Of a stretch of 64,000 bases of DNA, positions 19,624 through 29,326 are shown in pieces. How positions within the stretch are numbered: position 1 is the stretch's first letter; each line of letters begins with the position of its first letter. Source of the DNA: Alphaproteobacteria bacterium (GTDB taxonomy: Bacteria > Pseudomonadota > Alphaproteobacteria > Puniceispirillales > Puniceispirillaceae); contig JADHLI010000010.1 in NCBI GenBank assembly GCA_016780775.1, positions 1 to 64,000 on the forward strand. Reading direction: 5' to 3'. Position numbers and translations under genes: made by a program. Below the pieces are notes generated by a model, which saw nothing but the letters and a program-made list of their open reading frames with translations, made no database searches and was not told the origin of the DNA.

Positions 19624-20439
19624 TTATTTTCGCTGCATCGCAGCAGACAGGCTGGCACAAAAGGTGCCAACATCGGCTATCAGCTTGGTATCATCTCCAG
19701 AGCTTACCGCATCTTCTATTTTCTGCACAAGAGCAGAGCCGACTACAACCCCATCAGCAATAGCGGCGACCTCACTGGCCTGCTCAGCAGAACGAATGCC
19801 AAAACCAGCTACAGCCGGAAGGTCTGTTTCTTCACGCAGGCGTGTGAAGGCTGAACGGATGCTGTCTGTTGCGGCGCTCTTGGTGCCGGTAATGCCAGCA
19901 ATAGCGACATAATAAACAAATCCGCCAGCTTTTTTGATGACAACAGGCAAGCGATCGCCAAGGGTGGTTGGCGTAACCAGCCGGATAAAGCTAAGGCCTG
20001 CCTCGCGCGCTGCATCACATAACTCAACATCTTCTTCTGGCGGCAAATCAACAATGATAAGCCCATCTACACCAGCTTTATTAGCGGCGCTGATAAAGGC
20101 GTCCCGGCCATAGATATAAATCGGGTTGAAATATCCCATCAGAATAAGCGGCGTGTCGGGATGGCGCTGGCGAAAACTAGCTGCCATATCGAGGGTTTTC
20201 TGTAATGTCATACCCGCTTTGATTGCGCGTATACTAGCCGCCTGAATAGCTGGACCATCTGCCATAGGATCGGAAAAGGGCATGCCAAGCTCAATAAAAT
20301 CAGCACCATTTTCAACCAAGCTATCAAGCAAGGCAGCAGAGGTTTGTGCATCTGGGTCGCCTGCGGTAACAAATACCCCTAATACCGCCCGATTTTGAGA
20401 AGCCGCTTTTTCAAAGCATTGTGAAATTCTGTTCGTCAT
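19624..20439 (-). CDS. trpA: tryptophan synthase alpha subunit
   Basis: A 271-residue TIM-barrel subunit that cleaves indole-3-glycerol phosphate to indole and glyceraldehyde 3-phosphate, channelling indole to TrpB. Catalytic Glu50 (FIELGMPFSDP) and Asp61 (PMADGPAIQ) are present. The phosphate-binding GFGIRSAEQ segment lies near the C-terminus. It follows trpB with an 18-nt gap, consistent with an operon with trpF. Confidence 0.97.
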   Translation of the reverse strand: MTNRISQCFEKAASQNRAVLGVFVTAGDPDAQTSAALLDSLVENGADFIELGMPFSDPMADGPAIQAASIRAIKAGMTLQKTLDMAASFRQRHPDTPLILMGYFNPIYIYGRDAFISAANKAGVDGLIIVDLPPEEDVELCDAAREAGLSFIRLVTPTTLGDRLPVVIKKAGGFVYYVAIAGITGTKSAATDSIRSAFTRLREETDLPAVAGFGIRSAEQASEVAAIADGVVVGSALVQKIEDAVSSGDDTKLIADVGTFCASLSAAMQRK

Positions 20440-20457
20440 GGATAACTTCCCTTTTGC

Positions 20458-21681
20458 CTACAGCAAGCCGCGTTCATCAAGAAGGGGCAGCACAGCTTCT
20501 AGGTCTTTATCCCCGCGACCACACATATTCAGCACAACAATTTTATCTTCTGCCATCTTCGGCAGAAGTGTCGATGCAAAGGCCAGCGCATGGGATGGCT
20601 CAAGGGCCGGGATAATCCCTTCAAGGCGAGAGCAAAGCTGGAACATCTTTAACGCTTCTTCATCTGTAGCGCTGACATAATTCACTCGCCCGATATCATG
20701 CAGCCATGAATGCTCAGGGCCAATACCTGGATAATCTAGGCCGGCTGAAATGGAATGCGCATCTTTGATCTGGCCTTCAGCTGTCTGCAGAAGATAGGTG
20801 CGGTTGCCATGTAATACGCCGGGACTGCCACCAGTAAGGCTAGCCGCATGCTGGTCAGTATCCAGCCCATGCCCTGCGGCTTCAACGCCGTAAATTTCAA
20901 TTTCCTCATCATCCAAAAATGGGTGAAATAGCCCCATAGCATTAGAGCCGCCCCCGATACAGGCGATAAGCGCATCTGGCAGGCGCCCCTCTGCTTCGGT
21001 TATTTGCTCTCGGGTTTCTTTGCCAATAACAGACTGAAAATCGCGTACCATCTCTGGATAAGGATGGGGGCCTGCGACGGTGCCGATGATATAGAAATGT
21101 GTATCAGGATGTGCAACCCAATAGCGCAACGCCTCGTTCATTGCATCTTTTAAGGTTGAGGTGCCAGAAGTAACAGCATGCACTTTTGCCCCTAATAGCC
21201 GCATCCGGTCTACATTTGGTTTTTGTCTGCGCACATCTTCTGCGCCCATAAAGACTTCACATTCAAGATTGAACAATGCGCAAGCAGTGGCAGTGGCCAC
21301 GCCGTGCTGACCTGCCCCTGTCTCAGCAATAATTTTGGTCTTTCCCATCCGCTTTGCTAGCAAAGCCTGACCTAGCACATTGTTAATCTTATGCGCACCA
21401 GTATGATTTAGCTCATCCCGCTTGAAATAAAGCTTTGCCCCGCCAAAATGCGCCGTCATACGTTCTGCAAAATACAAAGGTGATGGCCGGCCAATATAAT
21501 GCTTCTGATAATATAATAGCTCAGATAAGAAACTCTGGTCTTTACGCGCCGCGTGATAGGATTTTTCAACATCCAAAACCAGTGGCATCAGCGTTTCGGC
21601 AACGAACCTGCCGCCATGAATGCCAAAACGACCATTGTCATCTGGCAAGTTACGATATGAGTTAGAAGCCTTTTCACGCAT
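20458..21681 (-). CDS. trpB: tryptophan synthase beta subunit
   Basis: A 407-residue PLP enzyme that condenses indole and serine to tryptophan. The PLP Lys is Lys98 in HTGAHKINN, the phosphate loop is GGGSNAMG near 240, and the C-terminal CGRGDKD motif is present. This is the standard TrpB1 type that works with TrpA. Gene order trpF-trpB-trpA is retained, 60 nt after trpF; trpCDEG are elsewhere. Confidence 0.97.
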   Translation of the reverse strand: MREKASNSYRNLPDDNGRFGIHGGRFVAETLMPLVLDVEKSYHAARKDQSFLSELLYYQKHYIGRPSPLYFAERMTAHFGGAKLYFKRDELNHTGAHKINNVLGQALLAKRMGKTKIIAETGAGQHGVATATACALFNLECEVFMGAEDVRRQKPNVDRMRLLGAKVHAVTSGTSTLKDAMNEALRYWVAHPDTHFYIIGTVAGPHPYPEMVRDFQSVIGKETREQITEAEGRLPDALIACIGGGSNAMGLFHPFLDDEEIEIYGVEAAGHGLDTDQHAASLTGGSPGVLHGNRTYLLQTAEGQIKDAHSISAGLDYPGIGPEHSWLHDIGRVNYVSATDEEALKMFQLCSRLEGIIPALEPSHALAFASTLLPKMAEDKIVVLNMCGRGDKDLEAVLPLLDERGLL

Positions 21682-21741
21682 AGCTGAACGTTCCTTATGG
21701 TCTTTTGAATTAGCGCAATTTAAGCCGGTTACGCGGGGAGT

Positions 21742-22413
21742 TTACCTGAGTTTTGCTGCTTGTACAAAGGCAGAGATGGCAGATTTTGACTTTTCACCAC
21801 GGTTTTTTTCAACACCGGACGAAATATCCACAGCGCGCGCATCTGAGATAGAGATAGCCTCTCTCACATTGCCTGCATTTAGCCCCCCCGCCAGCATCCA
21901 TGGCGTATCATTTTTAAAGCCAGCTAGATACGACCAGTCAAAAGATGATCCCGTGCCGCCAGGCAGGCCATCACTATCTGGGCTAGGCTGGGCATCAAAC
22001 AAAATCCAGTCTGCGAGCTCGGCTACCTCGCTAGCTTGGGCGATATCATTTGCGCTAGAGACGCTGATAACGGGCATTACTGGCAGGCCAAATCGCTGTT
22101 TAATCTCGGCAATACGTGCAGGTTTTTCATGGCCATGAAGTTGCAACATATCTGGGCGCGCATGGCTAATTATCGCCTCAAGATAAGCATCATCAGCATC
22201 CACCACCAACGCCACACGGCCCGGTCGTGATGCTGGGTCTAGCTCTTTATCAGACCGCTGGGCTAGTGCGGCGGCCGTGCTCAACTCTAAATGGCGTGGA
22301 GATTTTTTGAAAAACACCATACCTATCCAATCCACGCCCACATCAGCGCAATGGTGATAAATCTCAAAGGTAGATATGCCGCAGATTTTTACGGCCGATC
22401 CAGATGCTTCCAT
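21742..22413 (-). CDS. trpF: phosphoribosylanthranilate isomerase
   Basis: A 223-residue TIM-barrel enzyme converting N-(5'-phosphoribosyl)anthranilate to CdRP, the third step of the tryptophan branch. Catalytic Cys lies in VKICGISTFE near residue 11. WIGMVFFKKSPRH, the LQLHGHE motif and the phosphate-binding MLAGGLNAGNV and DISSGVE loops are present. It is the first gene of the trpF-trpB-trpA run. Confidence 0.96.
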   Translation of the reverse strand: MEASGSAVKICGISTFEIYHHCADVGVDWIGMVFFKKSPRHLELSTAAALAQRSDKELDPASRPGRVALVVDADDAYLEAIISHARPDMLQLHGHEKPARIAEIKQRFGLPVMPVISVSSANDIAQASEVAELADWILFDAQPSPDSDGLPGGTGSSFDWSYLAGFKNDTPWMLAGGLNAGNVREAISISDARAVDISSGVEKNRGEKSKSAISAFVQAAKLR

Positions 22414-22555
22414 TTGTCTTTATCCTGTGCTTAAAAGCGCGCTTCTGAGCTAGAAGTTAGTGCGTTCATTCTAAAATGCCCAAAAAACTTGAAAATGCTG
22501 CCCCTGCTTATACGCAAATTTAGTGCACATCTCAATTCTTGCGCATATTTCAATT

Positions 22556-22879
22556 TTAATCTGTTCGCTCAAGCATCAGCGCATCATCAGATTTCTTTGC
22601 GGCTTCTTCAAGGGTTGCGGTAAGCTTGGCAAGCTGGCGGTCACGAGACCATAGACGGGTGCGTAAACTGAGCAGTTTTGCCCAGATAAAAATCCCGCCC
22701 ACCAGCATGCCACTTGCAAACGCGATTAGAATAAATACCCAAATTTCGGCTGTAATATATGTACTAAATGGCCATAAGTGAAGAGAGGCTGGTGTATTAT
22801 TGACCACCACAAAAGCAGCAATAAGCCCGCAAGAGAGCAGTATAATACTAAAATAAACCAAACGGGTGAGAAGGCGCAT
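22556..22879 (-). CDS. LapA domain (DUF1049) membrane protein
   Basis: A 107-residue inner-membrane protein with two hydrophobic segments (about 8-30 and 43-68). A charged cytoplasmic tail of coiled-coil character (RLWSRDRQLAKLTATLEEAAKK) follows. LapA-family proteins help assemble lipopolysaccharide or tether LapB, which regulates LpxC turnover in E. coli. No lapB is adjacent here. Placement right after ihfB is common in alphaproteobacteria. Function in this lineage is inferred. Confidence 0.8.
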   Translation of the reverse strand: MRLLTRLVYFSIILLSCGLIAAFVVVNNTPASLHLWPFSTYITAEIWVFILIAFASGMLVGGIFIWAKLLSLRTRLWSRDRQLAKLTATLEEAAKKSDDALMLERTD

Positions 22880-22920
22880 GGGATGCGATCCTGTGAGGCG
22901 GCCGAACAGCTATCTCTTTT

Positions 22921-23199
22921 TTATTTGTTTAGGCGCTCGCGCATACCCTTGCCCATTTTAAAAAAGGGAATGGTCTTTGCGTCAACACTTACTGCTTCGC
23001 CTGTGCGCGGGTTGCGGCCAACACGGGCTTTGCGTTCTCTTAAAGAAAAAGCACCAAAGCCGCGGAGCTCTACCCTGTCCCCTTTTTCTAGCGCTTCGGT
23101 GATCGTGTCAAAAACAGTGTTGACCAACTGTTCTAGATCCCGGTGATATAAGGAAGGATTTAGTTCGGCTAAACGCGCAATCAGCTCTGATTTTGTCAT
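22921..23199 (-). CDS. ihfB: integration host factor beta subunit
   Basis: A 92-residue DNA-bending protein that dimerises with IhfA. The HU/IHF signature [20 protein letters not shown] and the intercalating-proline arm (RNPRTGE) are clear. IHF bends DNA at promoters and in recombination. It lies downstream of rpsA, the conserved neighbour, behind a hairpin that may separate the two transcripts. Confidence 0.95.
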   Translation of the reverse strand: MTKSELIARLAELNPSLYHRDLEQLVNTVFDTITEALEKGDRVELRGFGAFSLRERKARVGRNPRTGEAVSVDAKTIPFFKMGKGMRERLNK

Positions 23200-23301
23200 G
23201 TTTAATGCCTTTTATAAAGCTGAACAATTATCATGATCATGCCGATTTCTCTATCTAGCGTCAAGGATTATAGCGAAAATCCTAATTGTTAGGCAAAAAT
23301 T

Positions 23302-23335
23302 AAAAAAACACCCACTATCAGCAAGATAGCAGGTG
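23302..23335 (-). terminator. terminator between rpsA and ihfB
   Basis: Read on the minus strand a CACCTGCTATC / GATAGTGGGTG stem (two mismatched positions, loop TTGCT) at 23309-23335 is followed directly by seven T (23302-23308). It lies 67 nt beyond the rpsA stop and likely ends or attenuates the rpsA transcript. The plus strand also has T-rich DNA after the stem. Confidence 0.65.
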
Positions 23336-23401
23336 CCTTTATTTTATTTAAAAGCGGGTCTGGCAAAGGCCAGTATTCCGCGGCTTAGAGTATTTGTTGA
23401 C

Positions 23402-25108
23402 TTACTCCGAAGAATCCTCTTTTTTCGCCAGTGCTGCACCAAGGATATCCCCAAGGCTGGCACCACTATCTGAAGAACCAAAATTCTCCATCGCGCTTTT
23501 TTCTTCTTCAATTTCACGTGCCTTGATAGACAAGGTCAGCCCACTAGTCTTTTTGCCAAACTGGGTGACAATCGCATCCACCTTCTCATCAACAGCGAAC
23601 CGTTCTGTGCGTTGCTCAGAGCGCTCACGTGATAAATCGGCACGGCGGATAAAGCCAGTCAGGTTTTCGCCAACCAGAACATCAAGGCCATTTTCATTGA
23701 CGCCTGTAATGGTACAGGTAACGAGCGAGCCCTTGCGATATTTGTCAATTTCGCCGGCATAAGGATCATCAGACAGCTGCTTGATACCAAGCGAGATGCG
23801 TTCTTTTTCCATATCGATCTCAAGTATTTTAGCAGAGACCTTATCGCCTTTGTTAAAGCCTTCAAGTGCGGCTTCGCCAGTGCTTTCCCAAGAAATGTCA
23901 GACAAATGTACCAAGCCATCAATATCTTCGGTTAGACCAACAAAGATGCCAAATTCGGTGATATTGCGAATCTCGCCTTCAATGATGCTACCAACTTGAT
24001 GGGTTGTTTCAAAATCTTCCCAAGGGTTTGCTGTGCACTGCTTCAGGCCAAGTGAAATGCGGCGCTTAACCATATCCACGTCTAAAACCATCACTTCGAT
24101 TTGCTGGCTGGTAGACACGATCTTGCCTGGATGAACATTTTTCTTTGTCCAGCTCATCTCAGAGACATGCACCAGACCTTCAACACCTTCATCTAGCTCA
24201 ACAAATGCGCCATAATCGGTGATATTGGTCACGCGGCCGCTAAGCTTGGCCCCGATAGCGAACTTCTCTGCAGCATCTGACCATGGGTCTGACTGTAACT
24301 GCTTCATACCAAGTGAAATACGCTGTGTTTCAGAATTGAAGCGAATAACCTGTACATCTACAGTTTGGCCAACTTGCAAAGCTTCTGATGGATGATTGAT
24401 ACGCTTCCATGCGATATCGGTCACATGCAACAGGCCATCTACACCGCCTAAATCGACAAAGGCGCCATAATCGGTGATGTTTTTAACAACCCCTTGCAGA
24501 ACTTGACCTTCTTGTAAGTTAGAAACCAGCTCGCTACGGGCTTCAGCGCGGGACTCTTCGAGAACAGCGCGGCGCGATACCACAATGTTGCCACGGCGGC
24601 GGTCAATTTTCAAAATCTGGAAAGGCTGCGGTGTACCCATTAATGGGCCCACATCATGGATAGGCCGTATATCGACCTGACTACCTGGCAGGAATGCGGT
24701 AGCGCCTGATAGGTCAACAGTAAACCCGCCTTTTACGCGGCCAAAGATAACACCAGTAACCCGCTCTTGGGCTTCAAACGCATTTTCAAGCAGAATCCAT
24801 GCTTCTTCGCGGCGTGCTTTCTCGCGGCTGAGCATCGCCGCACCATCGCGGTCTTCCATACGCTCAACATACACCTCAACCGTATCACCGAGCTGGATTT
24901 CAGCATCCTGACCGGGGGCAGCAAATTCTTTTTTAGGCACACGTCCTTCAGATTTCAGACCGACATCAATGGTAACATGGTCATCTGAGACGCCAACAAC
25001 GATGCCTTTGACAACGCTGCCTTCAATAGAGGTATCTTCTGCAAAGCTTTCTGCAAGAAGATCAGCAAAATTTTCGGACATTACGTCCGCTGTTTGGTTT
25101 TGTGACAA
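23402..25108 (-). CDS. rpsA: 30S ribosomal protein S1
   Basis: A 568-residue ribosomal protein that binds mRNA and helps unwind and position it at initiation. Six OB-fold S1 repeats are visible, several marked by ITDYGAFVDLGG or ITDYGAFVELDEG, with linkers such as HVTDIAWKRINHP and ISLGLKQ. Translation probably starts at TTG 25108, seven nt after GGAG. An in-frame ATG at 25081 (MSENFADLL) has a poorer ribosome site. The 213-nt gap to cmk is long for this cluster and includes a small hairpin. Confidence 0.96.
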   Translation of the reverse strand: MSQNQTADVMSENFADLLAESFAEDTSIEGSVVKGIVVGVSDDHVTIDVGLKSEGRVPKKEFAAPGQDAEIQLGDTVEVYVERMEDRDGAAMLSREKARREEAWILLENAFEAQERVTGVIFGRVKGGFTVDLSGATAFLPGSQVDIRPIHDVGPLMGTPQPFQILKIDRRRGNIVVSRRAVLEESRAEARSELVSNLQEGQVLQGVVKNITDYGAFVDLGGVDGLLHVTDIAWKRINHPSEALQVGQTVDVQVIRFNSETQRISLGMKQLQSDPWSDAAEKFAIGAKLSGRVTNITDYGAFVELDEGVEGLVHVSEMSWTKKNVHPGKIVSTSQQIEVMVLDVDMVKRRISLGLKQCTANPWEDFETTHQVGSIIEGEIRNITEFGIFVGLTEDIDGLVHLSDISWESTGEAALEGFNKGDKVSAKILEIDMEKERISLGIKQLSDDPYAGEIDKYRKGSLVTCTITGVNENGLDVLVGENLTGFIRRADLSRERSEQRTERFAVDEKVDAIVTQFGKKTSGLTLSIKAREIEEEKSAMENFGSSDSGASLGDILGAALAKKEDSSE

Positions 25109-25206
25109 GAATGTTCTCCGTAAATACGCCGAAAGTCAGATGCCTGATTTTTGCGGTATCTGAATTTATCCCCGTGCTGGTTCAGGGTTTTGGCTTCCTC
25201 TGAAAG

Positions 25207-25224
25207 GGGGATGAAAAAATCCCC
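25207..25224 (-). promoter_or_regulatory. small hairpin in the rpsA leader
   Basis: GGGGAT and ATCCCC flank a six-nt A-rich loop in the gap between cmk and rpsA. It lies about 100 nt upstream of the S1 start on the minus strand. There is no following T-tract, so it is unlikely to be a plain terminator. A role in S1 autoregulation is possible but unproven. Confidence 0.35.
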
Positions 25225-25321
25225 TGAAGTCTGTTTCACTAAGTTCAAGTGAAAAATCTAGCGGCGCAACTATGCTATCCAGTATCAAAGGTTAATTTAA
25301 ATAAACAAGCTAAGATTAGGT

Positions 25322-25981
25322 TCAGAGGCCATTTGCAGCTTGCGGTTCATGCTCACTATCCAGATGATCCAGACAGATCGCCAAGACTTCTTCGGCATTC
25401 TTGTCCGAAGAGTCAATAAAAAACGCATCACTCGCAGCAATTAGCGGTGCAACTGTGCGATTTTTGTCACGGCAGTCCCGTTTAATAATATCTGACAGTA
25501 CTTCAGAGAAATCGATATCTTCGCCGCGCGCTTTTAATTCTAGGTGGCGTCGGGTTGCACGAATATCCGCAGCCGCATCAATAAAAAATTTAGCATCTGC
25601 ATCTGGCAAGACAACAGAGCCGATATCCCGCCCATCCAAAACTGCCCCTTTGCCATGTGGGGGTTGCTGTGCAAAATCACGCTGTTTTTCTAGCAAGCTG
25701 GTGCGCACCTGCGGTATTGCTGCCACTTTTGAGGCCAGCTCCCCTATTTCTGAGCTTCGCAATTCCGGCCCAAAGTTTTGTGATAGGTCAAGCCCTTCTA
25801 CCAATGCCTTTAGCGCATCATCGCAAGCAGTCTCTAAATCCAAGTCTGCCTGCTTCACTGCAAGCCCTACCGCACGGTACAGCTGGCCAGTATCAAGATG
25901 ATCTAGACCAAGACGCATCGCAAGGGTTCGCCCTAACGTGCCTTTCCCAGAAGCAGCTGTTCCATCAATGGCAATGATCAT
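25322..25981 (-). CDS. cmk: cytidylate kinase
   Basis: A 219-residue (d)CMP kinase that phosphorylates CMP and dCMP to the diphosphates with ATP. The P-loop GTAASGKGTLGR is at 7-18, and the substrate motif HLDTGQLYRAVG, VLDGRDIGSVVLPDA and the RDCRDKNR lid are present. It lies between aroA and rpsA, as in most alphaproteobacteria. Confidence 0.95.
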   Translation of the reverse strand: MIIAIDGTAASGKGTLGRTLAMRLGLDHLDTGQLYRAVGLAVKQADLDLETACDDALKALVEGLDLSQNFGPELRSSEIGELASKVAAIPQVRTSLLEKQRDFAQQPPHGKGAVLDGRDIGSVVLPDADAKFFIDAAADIRATRRHLELKARGEDIDFSEVLSDIIKRDCRDKNRTVAPLIAASDAFFIDSSDKNAEEVLAICLDHLDSEHEPQAANGL

Positions 25982-26012
25982 TAAAAACTCTCTTCTTTAT
26001 CAAAACCCTTTA

Positions 26013-26029
26013 CCAGCTCTATTAGCTGG
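26013..26029 (-). other. short hairpin between aroA and cmk
   Basis: A perfect six-bp stem CCAGCT / AGCTGG with loop CTATT lies in the 134-nt gap between aroA and cmk. The following minus-strand sequence is only weakly T-rich, so it may stabilise or partly attenuate the aroA mRNA rather than end it. Confidence 0.3.
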
Positions 26030-26115
26030 CTTTAACCTTGTCTTAGTATAGGGTATAATTTGTTTAATGTTTTTCACAGTTACGTGAAGCTATATTTAGA
26101 GCTCCACTCTGGATT

Positions 26116-27468
26116 TTAAAGCTTTACTCCGGCTTCCAGATGCGCCCCGCTTTTGTTCATAATCGCCGCAAAATCTGGAAAGCTTGTTGAAATGGTCGCC
26201 ACGTCTAGCATGGTTATAGAGTTTTGTGCAACCATCCCCAGCACTAAAAATGACATGGCAATCCGGTGGTCATGTTGTGAGGCTATCGTTGCACCGCCTT
26301 TGATGGCACCAGCGCCGATAACCGTCATGCTATCATTTGTCTCGGACACCTCTACCCCGCAAGCCTTAAGCCCCTCTGCCATAACCGAAATTCGGTCTGT
26401 TTCTTTCACTCTCAATTCAGCCACACCTGGCATATAGGTTTTGCCCTTTGCACGCGATGCTGCAACTGACAGGATGGGATATTCATCTATCATAGAGGCA
26501 GAACGCTCTGCTGGCACCTCAATGCCGGACAGCTGGCTTGATTTAACGATTATATCACCAACATCCTCACCGCCCTCTATGCGCTGATTTTCAATAACAA
26601 TATTCCCGCCCATTTCCTGTAGCGTGGTGATAAGACCAGTCCGCTGCGGGTTCAAACTGATGCCGGGTAGCCGAATATGGCTCTCATCTGTGATTAGGGC
26701 TGCCACTATTGCAAAAGCTGCGGATGAGGGGTCGCGCGGTACAAAGATATCTTTTGCATGCAAATCAACCTCACCTTCAAGGGTGATTCGGTGGCGGCCA
26801 TCTTCTAGCATCTCACGGGTCAATTTAACCCCAAAATGAGATAGCATCGCCTCACTATGATCGCGCGATAGATGCGGCTCAGTTACAATAGTTTGGCCTC
26901 GTGCATTTAGGGCGGCGAATAAAATGGCTGATTTGATCTGTGCTGAAGCAACAGGCATTTCATAGGAAAGTGGCAAGGGGGGCTGTGCACCGGTAATGGT
27001 CACAGGCAGATAGCCCTTTTGATCGCCTTCTGGCGTATAGGCAATTTGCGCGCCCATCATTGCCAGCGGATCCGTGATGCGCTTCATTGGCCGCTTGCTG
27101 AGCGAGGCATCACCTGTAAAGACAGCTGATATAGGCTGGCCAGCTACCGCGCCCATCAAAAGCCTAACCCCCGTGCCTGCATTACCAAGGTCTAGCGGGG
27201 CTTTTGGGGGTATAAAGCCGCCTGTGCCGACCCCGTTAATAGTAATGATGCCCGCATCAGAAGTGATGGTAACGCCTAGCGCACGCACAGCCTCTAAGGT
27301 AGACAGAACATCTGCGCCCATCAACAAGCCTGATATTTTTGTCTGGCCAATGGCCATGCCTCCCAAAATAAGGGCGCGATGCGAGATAGATTTATCGCCC
27401 GGGATCAGCATCTCGCCAGATAGGCCAGAGACAGGTGAAGATGTCAGCGTTTCAATGTGATTATTCAT
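26116..27468 (-). CDS. aroA: 3-phosphoshikimate 1-carboxyvinyltransferase (EPSP synthase)
   Basis: A 450-residue shikimate-pathway enzyme that transfers the enolpyruvyl group of PEP to shikimate 3-phosphate. The N-terminal PGDKSISHRALILGG, the LDLGNAGTGVRLL phosphate region and the C-terminal VKETDRI and HDHRIAMSF motifs are present. I prefer ATG 27468 (MNNHIETL); an in-frame ATG at 27495 would add nine residues. Neither has a strong ribosome site. The sequence resembles class II enzymes, which carry Ala where class I has Gly near the PEP site, but I did not verify inhibitor tolerance. Confidence 0.94.
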   Translation of the reverse strand: MNNHIETLTSSPVSGLSGEMLIPGDKSISHRALILGGMAIGQTKISGLLMGADVLSTLEAVRALGVTITSDAGIITINGVGTGGFIPPKAPLDLGNAGTGVRLLMGAVAGQPISAVFTGDASLSKRPMKRITDPLAMMGAQIAYTPEGDQKGYLPVTITGAQPPLPLSYEMPVASAQIKSAILFAALNARGQTIVTEPHLSRDHSEAMLSHFGVKLTREMLEDGRHRITLEGEVDLHAKDIFVPRDPSSAAFAIVAALITDESHIRLPGISLNPQRTGLITTLQEMGGNIVIENQRIEGGEDVGDIIVKSSQLSGIEVPAERSASMIDEYPILSVAASRAKGKTYMPGVAELRVKETDRISVMAEGLKACGVEVSETNDSMTVIGAGAIKGGATIASQHDHRIAMSFLVLGMVAQNSITMLDVATISTSFPDFAAIMNKSGAHLEAGVKL

Positions 27469-27705
27469 ATCCAAGGGTTGGGCCAGACCGCCCATGCAAA
27501 TTATTTAAACTTCGTATTTTTTAGGTTTGCTGTCTTACACCGTATTTTTGTATTTCGCAAACAGCCAGCAGGTATTTTTCAAAAATTACCTGCCATTTAC
27601 CTACCATGGTCATACTTTATCCTCTAATTTGGTAAATAATTCACCATATTTGAATAAAACTGCCTCAGCTTGCTTGATAAATTTATTTTTGCCTTTAAAA
27701 AACTT

Positions 27706-27733
27706 TTGACAGAAGGCAGGATTTGCGTTTAAT
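27706..27733 (+). promoter_or_regulatory. candidate promoter of the TIGR02300 gene
   Basis: TTGACA (27706-27711), a 16-nt spacer and TTTAAT (27728-27733) precede the gene by 37 nt. The 301-nt gap between aroA and this gene (27469-27769) is AT-rich and shows no other gene-like feature. Confidence 0.55.
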
Positions 27734-27769
27734 CGCTCGCAGTTAATTTTTTTTTCAAGGACAAAAAAT

Positions 27770-28171
27770 ATGGCAAAAGCTGAATTGGGTCATAAGCAAA
27801 GATGCGGATCATGCGGCATTAAATTCTATGATTTGAATAAAACGCCCATTATTTGCCCCAGCTGTCATACAGAATTTGATCCAGAAACCCTGCTGAAAAG
27901 CAGACGGGGACGCAGCCCAGCCAAAGTAGAACAAAAAGCTGCTACGCTTGGAGCAGAAGAAACAGAAGAAGAAGAAATTATCACCGAAGCAGATGATGAT
28001 AATTTTGACGATGATGATGTACTGCCAACCGAAGATGAGCCATTGATTGCTATTGCAACTGATGATGACGAAGAGGAAGCAGAAGGCGGTGCAGAACTTA
28101 TCGATGTGCTAGATGATGAGGAGCCGCTTGTCACAGGGGATGATTTAGATGATGAGGAAGAGGATAGCTAA
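27770..28171 (+). CDS. TIGR02300 family (FYDLN acid) protein
   Basis: A 133-residue protein of a family found mainly in Alphaproteobacteria. The N-terminus has two Cys pairs (CGSCG and CPSC) around the name-giving FYDLN (residues 20-24), probably a small zinc ribbon. The rest, from about residue 65, is extremely rich in Asp and Glu (runs such as DDDEEEAEGG) and should be disordered. No biochemical function is established. It is commonly next to aroA, and here it is divergent from it. Confidence 0.88.
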   Translation: MAKAELGHKQRCGSCGIKFYDLNKTPIICPSCHTEFDPETLLKSRRGRSPAKVEQKAATLGAEETEEEEIITEADDDNFDDDDVLPTEDEPLIAIATDDDEEEAEGGAELIDVLDDEEPLVTGDDLDDEEEDS

Positions 28172-28261
28172 GAGGGGGTATCCCCGCCTCATCACGCCTT
28201 GCTTTTCGCTTGCATCTGATTGCGGGTCTGTGTAAAAAGCAACGCATCCTGTTTGGTATTT

Positions 28262-28337
<76 letters not shown>

Positions 28338-28456
28338 AACAAGGGAATATCTTTTCCACGAAAATCACTACATCTAGCCGGATAAGCAGCATCGCAAAAA
28401 CCGCCTTTAAATGTGATAAAAGCTTCATTAACGAATATCTGTTCTGCAGAGCAGGC

Positions 28457-29242
28457 TTAGATGGTAAAGCGGTCGCCTAGATAGACTTGGCGTACACCGG
28501 CATGGCCAACAACTTCTGATGGGGTGCCTTCCATCATTACCGAGCCATCATGGATGATATAGGCACGGTCAACAATATCCAGCATTTCGCGCACATTATG
28601 GTCAGTGATTAACACACCCAGACCATGGCCCTTCAGTTGCGAGATTAAATCACGGATATCCGCAACGGCAATCGGGTCAATACCTGCTAAAGGCTCATCA
28701 AGCAGCAGAAAAGCTGGGCGGGCGGCTAATGCTCGTGCTATTTCTAGGCGGCGACGCTCCCCACCAGATAGATTTACCGCCGGCGTATTACGCAAATGGC
28801 CAATGCCAAATTCGGCCATCAGCTCTTCAAGCATCGCATCGCGCATATCTAGTTTCTTTTCGGTAATTTCTAGAACTGACAGGATATTTTTTTCAACTGT
28901 CAGACCGCGAAAAATACTCGATTCTTGCGGCAGATATCCAACCCCCATACGCGCGCGCTGAAACAAAGGTGTATCGGTGACATCCATACCATCCATGAAA
29001 ATGACACCCTCATCACACGGTATGAGCCCAGAAAGCATATAAAAAGTTGTGGTTTTACCCGCACCGTTTGGCCCTAACAGTCCAACCGCCTCACCGCGTC
29101 GCACGCTGATCGAAATGTTGCGCACAACACGTTTTTGGCCAAAATATTTGCCAATGCCGCGCGCTTGCAATCCGCGATTTTCGCTGACCAGTCGCAGCTG
29201 GTCGGAATTGGGTGTTTGTGTGTTATCCATTTTGTGCGGCAT
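28457..29242 (-). CDS. lptB: LPS export ABC transporter ATP-binding protein LptB
   Basis: A 261-residue ATPase of the LptB2FG complex that extracts lipopolysaccharide from the inner membrane. Walker A GPNGAGKTTTFYML (about 55-68), the signature LSGGERRRLEIARAL and Walker B FLLLDEPLAGIDP are present. The switch GLGVLITDHNVREML and the DGSVMMEGTPSEV tail are typical of LptB. It is the third gene of lptC-lptA-lptB, 84 nt after lptA. The rpoN and hpf genes that often follow lptB are missing; tRNA-Ala lies there instead. Confidence 0.95.
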   Translation of the reverse strand: MPHKMDNTQTPNSDQLRLVSENRGLQARGIGKYFGQKRVVRNISISVRRGEAVGLLGPNGAGKTTTFYMLSGLIPCDEGVIFMDGMDVTDTPLFQRARMGVGYLPQESSIFRGLTVEKNILSVLEITEKKLDMRDAMLEELMAEFGIGHLRNTPAVNLSGGERRRLEIARALAARPAFLLLDEPLAGIDPIAVADIRDLISQLKGHGLGVLITDHNVREMLDIVDRAYIIHDGSVMMEGTPSEVVGHAGVRQVYLGDRFTI

Positions 29243-29326
29243 GCTGCCTTAAAGGTTAGTTTTTTTAATTATCTGCCTATTTGAAAATAGACGCCGGTAA
29301 AGGCAGCCAGATAATTATAGCTTAAC

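Noticed and set aside
27865-28134. Long Ser-rich ORF on the minus strand inside the TIGR02300 gene
   Set aside because: It mirrors the Asp/Glu codons of the acidic tail (GAT/GAA read backwards give Ser-rich frames); no ribosome site or family.
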